Shown here: piece after piece, positions 1 through 5,664 of the stretch
Position numbering within the stretch: position 1 is the stretch's first letter
Layout of the letters: every line of letters begins with the position of its first letter
Assembly: GCA_046498285.1 (NCBI GenBank)
Contig: JAWOBA010000136.1
Span: forward strand, 1-8,672
Direction of reading: 5' to 3'
Origin: B33-G16 sp046498285
Lineage (GTDB): Bacteria > Desulfobacterota > DSM-4660 > Desulfatiglandales > B25-G16
Length of the DNA: 8,672 bases
The notes under the pieces: generated by a model
Databases searched by the model: none
What the model was told of the DNA's origin: nothing
What the model saw: the letters and a program-made list of their open reading frames with translations, nothing else
Made by a program: the position numbers and the translations under genes

Positions 1-442
1 TCCATACACCGTCATCCAAATGCTGCAAAAGATAGTTGGCTTGTTCAGCCGGTCCGTGTATAGAGAAATTGAAGTTCTTTGCAAGCCCCTTAAATCGGAA
101 GGGATGCTCACGCCACTTGTGCTCTCCTAGGTAATCAACATCGGCCTGTGGCCCTGCCAGGATAGTGAGAGCGCCTTCTGCCTTACATTCCTTGGCAAAA
201 GAAAAAAGATCCTCTCGGCCACTCAGGGTCGAGAAGCCAATTATTGGCCTTTCGGAGCCGAAATAATCAGCGAGTGCTCTCTTGAGAATGACTTTATCAT
301 CCTCCCGTGCAACAGCTATAACAATACAATCGAAGGGCGCATGTTCCCGGATAACAGTAGCAGCCATCTGAGGTCCAAGAAGACCATAGGTTTCGCCATC
401 AAAATAGCTGGCAATAATAGCCATCTTTTTTTTGCGTTTCAT
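1..442 (-). CDS. B12-binding-domain protein, probable cobalamin-dependent radical SAM enzyme (N-terminal part only)
   Basis: An open frame of 147 codons runs from an ATG at 442-440 off the left edge of the window. After a basic start (MKRKKK) comes a Rossmann-like alternation of beta strands and helices: MAIIASYFDGETYG at residues 7-20, IIGFSTLSG at 67-75, LTILAGPQADVDYLGE at 92-107 and the segment ending HGPAEQ at 129-134. This layout is typical of the cobalamin-binding domain that precedes the radical SAM barrel in B12-binding radical SAM proteins. The CxxxCxxC cluster motif would lie beyond the edge, so the radical SAM assignment is inference. No DxHxxG lower-ligand histidine motif is visible in the part present. 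The ATG at 442 has a GGAG ribosome site (complement of 448-451) five bases upstream, which favours it over the internal Met7. The family includes methylases and ring-forming or ring-contracting enzymes; the substrate cannot be told. Confidence 0.72.
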   Translation of the reverse strand, partial: MKRKKKMAIIASYFDGETYGLLGPQMAATVIREHAPFDCIVIAVAREDDKVILKRALADYFGSERPIIGFSTLSGREDLFSFAKECKAEGALTILAGPQADVDYLGEHKWREHPFRFKGLAKNFNFSIHGPAEQANYLLQHLDDGVW

Positions 443-507
443 ACCTACTCCACATAGTTACTTCATTGATGAGCGACAATTAGAATTCCGGTCCCCGTTG
501 ACGTCAA

Positions 508-771
508 TCACTTCATGTACATTTTGCCGCTATCGACATTTGTGTAGTTATAGACGATGTCAGAATCTACGACGGCTGCTCCATAAGTGGTGCAGATTTC
601 ATAATGATAACCTAATTTATTTCAGCTCTCGGCAAAATGGTCGGCACTTGCATCATTGATATCATAACGGGACTGTATTAATGGTGTTCATAACAAGGCG
701 TAGGGTTTCAATATGAGCATCGGCGACAGGCACTCATCCAACGATCCCAAGGCTTTGCGAATTGTTCCCTT
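508..771 (-). pseudogene. decayed gene remnant, family not recognised
   Basis: Read on the minus strand, this stretch gives protein-like text that only joins up through two compensating frame changes and one in-frame stop. Frame 1 starts at 771 with KGTIRKALGSLDECL. The reading then continues in a second frame as VADAHIETLRLVMNTINT (about 724-671). It returns to frame 1 as SRYDINDASADHFAES, meets a TGA (complement of 622-624), and goes on in frame as LGYHYEICTTYGAAVVDSD and further to a TGA at 510-508. The composition looks like real protein, unlike the neighbouring bases, but I cannot name the family and no start codon is secure. It lies directly upstream of the B12-domain gene on the same strand and may be a dead neighbour of it. 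Assembly errors could also produce the frame changes. Confidence 0.4.
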
Positions 772-796
772 TTAGTTTCTGTTGTCTGGGCTGTTT

Positions 797-811
797 TTTG
801 ATAGTATCAAA
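797..811. promoter_or_regulatory. perfect 15-bp palindrome, candidate operator
   Basis: TTTGATA-G-TATCAAA is a perfect 7+7 palindrome around one central base. Its right part, ATAGTATCAAA, recurs exactly at 3184-3194, just after the -10 box upstream of fhs, and AGTATCAAA recurs at 5609-5617 upstream of metF. The symmetry and the repeated placement suggest a binding site for a dimeric regulator. In AT-rich DNA some recurrence is expected by chance, so confidence is limited. Confidence 0.35.
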
Positions 812-898
812 TATGGGTATAGTATATCAACAACCTGTTGCCCAAATGTAGTTTTACGTTTTATGCAAAATGAGGAAAGGAATTCGATTATGTAAATG

Positions 899-920
899 GG
901 GAAGAAAAGCTATTCTTCCC
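899..920. repeat. 8-bp perfect hairpin
   Basis: GGGAAGAA (899-906) pairs with TTCTTCCC (913-920) across a six-base loop. No T-tract follows on either strand, so it is not a typical intrinsic terminator. Its role is unknown. Confidence 0.5.
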
Positions 921-1239
921 AAGGTAGGAAAAAATATACTCCCGAGCCTATCATTACCGGATAATTATACTATTTTCTTGGCTACAAAGATAAAGCTAAC
1001 CACATCATGTGCCGCCTTTTGCAGTGACATACAAAAAGATTTTCAGCTATATTATTTATATGGGAAAGGTTATTTTTGTCCAGCGTATCATGAATCCCTA
1101 TATCTACAATACCTCTCTTACCCAAATCTCATGGGAAATAGAGGAGGAGATGACCAGATACTTGGAATACTAGAAGCATTATGTGTTCATATAGAGACCT
1201 TTGAAAAACCTGGCGATTTTCAAAATTCCACGTTGTTTC

Positions 1240-1419
1240 AACCCAGATTATGCAGTAGGTATCGTCACGAGGGTTGAAAAACCTCAGCGAAACGAGAAGT
1301 TGGAGCGATTTTGCGCCGAAAGCATATTGGTAACTATGTTGAGAAGCAAAATCGTGAAATCCCGCCCAGGCAGCAAGTTTTTTCAGGTCGCAGTAGGTGG
1401 CTACTGCATAATCTGGGTT
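1240..1419. mobile_element. 180-bp element with perfect 19-bp terminal inverted repeats, MITE-like or IS remnant
   Basis: AACCCAGATTATGCAGTAG at 1240-1258 is the exact reverse complement of 1401-1419. The enclosed 142 bases carry no transposase fragment that I can read. Further nested symmetry is visible. TTTCAACCC (1236-1244) pairs exactly with GGGTTGAAA (1271-1279). GCAGTAG (1390-1396) forms a local hairpin with CTACTGC (1401-1407), the inner end of the right repeat. The nonamer GCAGTAGGT occurs at both 1252-1260 and 1390-1398. Paired subterminal copies of this kind resemble transposase binding sites. No clear target-site duplication was found directly outside the repeats. I cannot assign an IS family. 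A large cruciform-forming intergenic repeat is the alternative. Confidence 0.55.
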
Positions 1420-1503
1420 AAAATAAACCACAAGCCACAAGGTACACAAAGCAAGGACTGCACCTTAGGCGAAACTCTGTCCCTGAGCTCCCTATTTATC
1501 GGG

Positions 1504-1538
1504 GCAATGCGGATAGAGCAAAATTTATCCGCCTTTGC
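1504..1538. repeat. imperfect hairpin
   Basis: GCGGATA (1509-1515) pairs with TATCCGC (1526-1532) over a ten-base loop, and flanking GCAA/TTTGC bases extend the stem with a mismatch and a bulge (1504-1538). There is no T-tract, so it is not a clear terminator for the oxidase gene that ends at 1677. It may be a copy of a dispersed intergenic repeat. Confidence 0.4.
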
Positions 1539-1676
1539 GGGCTCACCCATGGATACGTTGCTGAAAAGACCAACCCGGGATCCTTGGAACTGAAGAAAAG
1601 TCTATCCTCAAAAAGTAAATATGAGCTCTGCAAAGTTCTCAGAAGAGGCGGGCGAGATCATCGACGATCAGAGTAC

Positions 1677-3092
1677 TCATGATCCGGCAGCGGGCGTTGA
1701 CTTTTGGGTAGTGGTGGAGAATATCTTCCCTGGATTGAGTATTCCATTTGGATCTAACAAGGTCTTTATATCTTTCATAAGTTTCAATTCCCTTGGTTTA
1801 ATTTCAAGGGAAAGATATTTTGACTTGGTATTTCCAATGCCATGCTCACCCGATAATGTTCCGCCCAGATTGACTGTTTCCTTAAATATGTCGCCTACTG
1901 CATTCTCAGCGTGCTTCACTTCTTCAGGCATGCTGGGGTCGATGAGGATGTTGATGTGTATATTGCCGTCACCAGCGTGGCCGAAGTTAACGATCTTAAC
2001 ACCATACTTTGTGCCTATTTCAGATATTTTATTCAACATCCGGGTAAGATTGCTCCTCGGAACACATATATCCTGGTTAATCTTTCCCTTGCTAAGTGTA
2101 TAGAGAGCTGGCGATATTGAGCGCCTTACATCCCAGAGCTCGTTAACTTCTTTCTCAGTTGTTGCCTTTCTTACCTCAAAGGCCTTATTATTTTCACAAA
2201 TAGTCATCATGCGCCCAGCATCCCTTCGTACTGTCTCTACAGATCCATCTACTTCCATGAGCAACATAGCTTTTGTTTCCTTCATAACACCGGATCCTTT
2301 ATAGCGTCTAACTGCCTTGATAGATTCCTCATCAATAAACTCCAGTGCTCGAGGCATAATTTTTGATGCTATAATAGACGATACTGTATCGGTTGCATGT
2401 GTTATGCTTTTAAAAGATGCCAATATGGTTTCGATTTTTTCCGGCATTGGTATGAGCTTTACCACTATCTTGGTAAAGATGCCGAGTGTGCCTTCCGAGC
2501 CTATAAAAAGTTTGGTCAGGTCATATCCTGTAACACTTTTGAGTGTTTTGGCGCCCGTATGTATTATCTCGCCTGTGGGAAGTACGAGTTCTAGGGCTAT
2601 TACATAGTCCTTTGTGACACCATATTTGATCCCCCTCAGACCACCAGAGCATTCCGCAACCGATCCCCCCATAGTGGAAAATGTATGGCTGGCAGGATCT
2701 GGAGGATAAAATAGGCCTAATTTCTCTACTTCATGCTGAAGATCGGCAACTATGACACCTGGCTCCACAGTGCTGATCATGTTTGCCTCATCGATTTCTA
2801 TGATCCTGTTCATCCTATTCATATTCAGCGATATCCCACCATGGAGCGGTACAGCTCCACCGGTCATACCAGATGCAGCACCAATTGGGTATACCGGAAT
2901 ACGCCTTTCATTCGCTACTTGCAGTATCTGTGATACCTCCTGAGCTGAATGAGGCCTTATCACTACATCAGGCATAGCCCTCTGTTTGGTTGCATCATAT
3001 GCATGGCATACTCTCGCCACTTCTGTGTCGGACATGAAATCCTCACCTACGATCTTCTCAAATGTTCTAAACAGTTCTCGTTTTATTTTCAC
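1677..3092 (-). CDS. FAD-linked oxidase, glycolate oxidase GlcD / D-lactate dehydrogenase type
   Basis: A complete 471-residue member of the FAD-binding PCMH / FAD-oxidase-C family, the usual length for GlcD-like 2-hydroxyacid dehydrogenases. The FAD domain covers about residues 38-220. It includes the nucleotide-binding stretch around GAASGMTGGAVPL (71-83), PPDPAS (130-135), GGSVAECSGGLRGIKYG (142-158) and GSEGTLGI (198-205). The C-terminal substrate domain carries HAGDGNIH (372-379) and GEHGIG (415-420) and closes with LNPGKIF (452-458). Such enzymes oxidise D-lactate, glycolate or a related 2-hydroxy acid and usually pass electrons to an Fe-S partner or electron-transferring flavoprotein; no partner is visible here. 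The GTG at 3092-3090 is preferred because the family's N-terminal helix (LFRTFEKIVGEDF, residues 7-19) precedes the internal Met20, even though Met20 has a better ribosome site (GGTGAGG). The gene diverges from fhs. The exact substrate cannot be read from the sequence. Confidence 0.93.
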   Translation of the reverse strand: MKIKRELFRTFEKIVGEDFMSDTEVARVCHAYDATKQRAMPDVVIRPHSAQEVSQILQVANERRIPVYPIGAASGMTGGAVPLHGGISLNMNRMNRIIEIDEANMISTVEPGVIVADLQHEVEKLGLFYPPDPASHTFSTMGGSVAECSGGLRGIKYGVTKDYVIALELVLPTGEIIHTGAKTLKSVTGYDLTKLFIGSEGTLGIFTKIVVKLIPMPEKIETILASFKSITHATDTVSSIIASKIMPRALEFIDEESIKAVRRYKGSGVMKETKAMLLMEVDGSVETVRRDAGRMMTICENNKAFEVRKATTEKEVNELWDVRRSISPALYTLSKGKINQDICVPRSNLTRMLNKISEIGTKYGVKIVNFGHAGDGNIHINILIDPSMPEEVKHAENAVGDIFKETVNLGGTLSGEHGIGNTKSKYLSLEIKPRELKLMKDIKTLLDPNGILNPGKIFSTTTQKSTPAAGS

Positions 3093-3110
3093 TCACCTAC
3101 CATTCACTGC

Positions 3111-3116
3111 ATTATA
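3111..3116 (-). promoter_or_regulatory. -10-like box for the FAD-linked oxidase gene
   Basis: On the minus strand a perfect TATAAT (complement of 3111-3116) lies 18 bases before the GTG start at 3092. Transcription would then begin only about a dozen bases before the start codon. The -35 position at 17-base spacing (complement of 3134-3139, TCAAAT) is a poor match, so the call rests on the -10 box and its placement. Confidence 0.4.
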
Positions 3117-3168
3117 AAAAGAATACAAGAGGGATTTGAGCATACCACCCCAGAGCCCTTTTCTCTAT

Positions 3169-3176
3169 GTTATAAT
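3169..3176 (+). promoter_or_regulatory. extended -10-like promoter element upstream of fhs (TG at 3168-3169)
   Basis: A TG-T-TATAAT arrangement (TG at 3168-3169, TATAAT at 3171-3176) matches the extended -10 form of a housekeeping promoter, which can work without a good -35 box; none is seen at the expected place. Initiation near 3183 would give fhs a leader of about 335 bases. A second TATAAT at 3282-3287 and an isolated TTGACA at 3244-3249 are weaker alternatives because neither has a properly spaced partner. Confidence 0.42.
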
Positions 3177-3182
3177 GGTTTG

Positions 3183-3517
3183 TATAGTATCAAAAATTAA
3201 GGGAATTATGTATGATTATCATGGAAAAGCCTTCGTTTTTTTATTGACAAGGACTAATAAAAATAATAGTTACATTACAGCTATAATACAATCACATTTA
3301 GGCTCCTTTTCCCAGATAAAGAATGGGTATTTTCCACTATGGTAAGAGAATCGCTTAAATGTCCTGCAATGGTCTTTTCGAGGCAGAAAAAACCTAACCA
3401 TATTTTTGATAAAAGGAGGTGACTATAAGAATAGAAAGAGTTTTTCTGTAATTGAGTTAAATAAGGAGATTTTTAAAAATCTATATAATAATAAATTGAA
3501 AAAAGGAGGATAGTTAT
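3183..3517 (+). promoter_or_regulatory. long, possibly structured fhs leader
   Basis: No gene is seen here. Near the presumed transcript start, TATCAAAAAT (3188-3197) is perfectly complementary to ATTTTTGATA (3402-3411), which ends at the first ribosome-site-like tract. This could close a domain of about 220 bases. Inside it, just before the closing strand, GGTCTTTTC (3371-3379) pairs with GAAAAAACC (3386-3394) at 8 of 9 positions over a six-base loop. A short CCCA/TGGG pairing lies at 3311-3327 and a small palindrome (ATGAT-T-ATCAT) at 3212-3222. I do not see the conserved cores of the known tetrahydrofolate riboswitches. The region may be a cis-regulatory leader or simply an AT-rich untranslated region. 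Confidence 0.33.
3411..3510 (+). promoter_or_regulatory. three tandem Shine-Dalgarno-like tracts, the last serving fhs
   Basis: AAAAGGAGG (3411-3419), AAGGAGA (3463-3469) and AAAAGGAGGA (3501-3510) follow one another. Only the third stands at a proper distance (seven bases) from the fhs ATG at 3518 and decides that start. The first overlaps a GTG at 3419 that opens a ten-codon frame ending at 3451; this GTG sits inside the tract, so translation from it is doubtful. The second has no start codon at a useful distance. Confidence 0.5.
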
Positions 3518-5281
3518 ATGGCATATAATGCAGTTGAGATGAGTGATTGGCAGATTTCGGAAGCAGCGGAAGAAAATATGCCGACACCTGAAGAGTGGAG
3601 AGAGAAAATAGGTCTCCAGAAGGATGAGATTCTACCAATGGGTAGACTGTGCAAACTGGATTTCTTAAAAATAATAGACCGTCTAAAGGATACACCAGAT
3701 GGCAAGTACATAGAGGTAACTGCGATCACCCCAACACCCCTGGGTGAAGGTAAAAGTACAACCTCTATGGGCTTGATGGAAGGCATGGGCAAGAGAGGCC
3801 TGAATGTAGGTGGCTGCCTTCGTCAACCATCTGGAGGGCCAACGATGAATATCAAGGGAACTGCTGCTGGTGGTGGAAACGCATTACTGATACCTCTCAC
3901 AGAGTTTTCTATGGGGCTGACAGGAGATATCAATGATATAATGAATGCGCACAACCTGGCAATGGTAGCATTGACTGCCAGAATGCAGCATGAGAGAAAT
4001 TACAACGATGAACAATTGGAAAGGCTTACAAAGATGCGCCGCCTTAATGTCGATCCTACCAGGGTTGAAATGGGCTGGATCATGGACTTTTGTGCCCAGG
4101 CTCTCAGGAATATTGTCATCGGCCTTGGCGGAAGGATGGATGGTTTTACCATGCAGTCGAAATTCGGGATCGCCGTAGGCTCTGAGCTCATGGCCATTCT
4201 TTCCATTGTTAGAGACCTTGCGGATCTGCGGGAAAGACTCGATAACATTACGGTTGCTTTTGACAAAAGTGGAAAGCCGGTAACCACAAAGGATCTTGAA
4301 GTAGGTGGTGCCATGACTGCATGGATGAGGAATACCATCAATCCTACGCTTATGTCTACTGCCGAATACCAGCCCTGCATGGTACATGCCGGCCCCTTTG
4401 CCAATATCGCAGTGGGGCAATCATCTATCATTGCTGATCGCATTGGTCTCAAGATGTTCGACTATCATATTACAGAAAGCGGCTTTGCCGCTGATATAGG
4501 CTTTGAGAAGTTTTGGAATGTCAAATGCCGTTTTAGCGGACTAAAACCCCATGTTTCAGTCCTTACAAGCACTATAAGGGCAATGAAGATGCACGGAGGT
4601 GGTCCCAAGGTGGTAGCAGGCCTGAAACTTCCCGAAGAATACACAAAAGAAAATCTTGGACTCCTTGAAAAGGGTCTTGCTAACATGGTGCATCATATTA
4701 ACACAATCAGAGAGTCAGGCATTAATCCGGTTGTATGCATCAATGGCTTCCATACCGACACCAAAGATGAGATCGCTATGGTCAGGAAGGCTGCTGAAGA
4801 TGCTGGGGCAAGATGTGCCCTTTCCACACACTGGGCAGACGGCGGCGATGGAGCCCTGGAATTTGCAGATGTGGTGAAAGATGCCTGTGAAACTGAGCCG
4901 GACTTTCAATTCCTGTATCCCCTTGAGATGAAACTCAGAGATCGAGTTGACAAGATCGCTAAAGTGGTATACGGGGCTGACGGCGTGGCATGGTCACCTG
5001 AAGCAGAGGCAAAGGCAAAGATGCTTGAGGAGGATTCCAAGTATGATGATTATGCTACCATGATGGTAAAAACCCACTTGAGCCTTACCCATGACCCCGC
5101 GATTAAGGGCGTGCCCAAGGGATGGACACTTCCAATACGAGATGTGTTGATTTATTCAGGGGCCAAATTCTTGTGCCCATGTGGAGGGGCAATCAGCCTC
5201 ATGCCAGGAACAAGTTCCGATCCTGCTTTCAGAAGGGTAGATGTTGACACAAAGACGGGCAAGGTTGAGGGAATATTCTAA
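3518..5281 (+). CDS. fhs: formate--tetrahydrofolate ligase (formyl-THF synthetase)
   Basis: This enzyme catalyses ATP-dependent joining of formate to tetrahydrofolate to give 10-formyl-THF, in the cytoplasm; it is the entry step of the methyl branch of the Wood-Ljungdahl pathway and can run in reverse to make ATP. The 587-residue product is longer than the roughly 557-residue clostridial form and has extra N-terminal residues before the core. The nucleotide-binding loop TPTPLGEGKSTT is at residues 71-82. The family's first signature appears in the variant form NIKGTAAGGGNA (111-122), preceded by LRQPSGGPT (101-109). The second signature reads TIRAMKMHGGG in the middle of the protein. A cysteine-containing end segment (FLCPCGGAISLMPG) precedes the C-terminus. 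A strong ribosome site (3501-3510) supports the ATG. A terminator follows at once, so fhs appears to be a single-gene unit. The variant signature fits the divergent long FTHFS group. Confidence 0.97.
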   Translation: MAYNAVEMSDWQISEAAEENMPTPEEWREKIGLQKDEILPMGRLCKLDFLKIIDRLKDTPDGKYIEVTAITPTPLGEGKSTTSMGLMEGMGKRGLNVGGCLRQPSGGPTMNIKGTAAGGGNALLIPLTEFSMGLTGDINDIMNAHNLAMVALTARMQHERNYNDEQLERLTKMRRLNVDPTRVEMGWIMDFCAQALRNIVIGLGGRMDGFTMQSKFGIAVGSELMAILSIVRDLADLRERLDNITVAFDKSGKPVTTKDLEVGGAMTAWMRNTINPTLMSTAEYQPCMVHAGPFANIAVGQSSIIADRIGLKMFDYHITESGFAADIGFEKFWNVKCRFSGLKPHVSVLTSTIRAMKMHGGGPKVVAGLKLPEEYTKENLGLLEKGLANMVHHINTIRESGINPVVCINGFHTDTKDEIAMVRKAAEDAGARCALSTHWADGGDGALEFADVVKDACETEPDFQFLYPLEMKLRDRVDKIAKVVYGADGVAWSPEAEAKAKMLEEDSKYDDYATMMVKTHLSLTHDPAIKGVPKGWTLPIRDVLIYSGAKFLCPCGGAISLMPGTSSDPAFRRVDVDTKTGKVEGIF

Positions 5282-5290
5282 CATAATAGG

Positions 5291-5336
5291 AAATCCAGGG
5301 GGATGATTTACCATCTCCCTGGATTTTTCTTTTTTT
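5291..5336 (+). terminator. intrinsic terminator of fhs
   Basis: A 15-bp stem (5291-5305 with 5312-5326, one G-T pair), with a six-base loop, runs straight into a T-rich tract ending at 5336. It starts ten bases after the fhs stop codon. This separates fhs from the metF operon. Confidence 0.92.
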
Positions 5337-5469
5337 AAATCCACAATAAACGTTCTTCATTATAGTTCGGTTGGCCTTATCTCTGGATAACTTCCTTTTT
5401 TTAGAAGATTTCATTATACTATCGCTTACTTGTAAATCTATTCCTTAGGGTCATTTTTTTTCATTTTTC

Positions 5470-5499
5470 TTGACATACCTAACGATAAGATGATACATC
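5470..5499 (+). promoter_or_regulatory. candidate promoter for the metF operon
   Basis: A consensus TTGACA (5470-5475) is followed after 18 bases by TACATC (5494-5499), preceded by TG-A (5491-5493) as in an extended -10 element. The -10 hexamer itself is weak. Initiation near 5506 would give a leader of about 160 bases that begins just before the hairpin at 5512-5536. Confidence 0.4.
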
Positions 5500-5511
5500 A
5501 GCAGTCAAATG

Positions 5512-5536
5512 TGCAATTTTACTTTTGTAAAATGCA
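5512..5536 (+). repeat. hairpin in the presumed metF leader
   Basis: TGCA plus TTTTAC (5512-5515, 5517-5522) pairs with GTAAAA plus TGCA (5527-5532, 5533-5536) over a TTTT loop, with one bulged A at 5516. It would lie at the very 5' end of a transcript from the promoter proposed just upstream. A role in transcript stability or regulation is possible; it has no T-tract. Confidence 0.45.
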
Positions 5537-5664
5537 GAAATTCTCCCTTCTTTATTTCTATTCTTCACTTTTCATATAAAAACAAAGAATTTTTCTTTAT
5601 ATATAGTGAGTATCAAAGAAACGTTAATCGACAAACATCTCTTCTTTTAAACTAAGGATACATT

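Larger units (their letters stand above)
772..1239. other. intergenic stretch without a credible gene
   Basis: AT-rich sequence. It holds the palindrome at 797-811, a variant of it near 818-829 (TATAGTATATCAA), and the hairpin at 899-920. A dyad at 1200-1207/1217-1224 (TTTGAAAA against TTTTCAAA, nine-base loop) lies just left of the inverted-repeat element. Open frames here lack ribosome sites and protein-like composition. The promoter for the B12-domain gene and its decayed neighbour may lie here on the minus strand, but I could not fix one. Confidence 0.5.
5337..5664. other. AT-rich intergenic region before metF
   Basis: No protein-coding frame is credible in these 330 bases. They hold a candidate promoter (5470-5499), a hairpin (5512-5536), a T/C-rich stretch, and an AGTATCAAA motif (5609-5617) shared with the fhs upstream region. 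The metF ribosome site AAGGA is at 5654-5658. Confidence 0.6.

Noticed and set aside
432..659. 75-codon open frame on the plus strand
   Set aside because: Antisense to the start of the B12-domain gene and the gene relic; the protein-like text is on the other strand.
870..1277. 135-codon open frame on the plus strand
   Set aside because: No ribosome site at its start, composition unlike the real proteins here, no recognisable motif, and it runs into the inverted-repeat element.
1570..1587. CCAA/TTGG pairing as a terminator for the FAD-linked oxidase gene
   Set aside because: Only four base pairs, about 90 bases past the stop, with a poor T-tract on the minus strand.
1129..1593. Overlapping open frames on both strands across the inverted-repeat element
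   Set aside because: They owe their length to the repeat sequence; neither reads as a transposase or other known protein.
3244..3287. TTGACA at 3244-3249 with TATAAT at 3282-3287 as a promoter for fhs
   Set aside because: The spacing between the boxes is 32 bases, far outside the workable range, and no closer partner matches well.
3419..3451. Ten-codon GTG leader peptide
   Set aside because: The GTG lies inside its own ribosome-site tract, so efficient initiation is unlikely; kept only as a side remark.
3183..3517. Known tetrahydrofolate riboswitch upstream of fhs
   Set aside because: The conserved core sequences of the described THF riboswitch classes are not visible.
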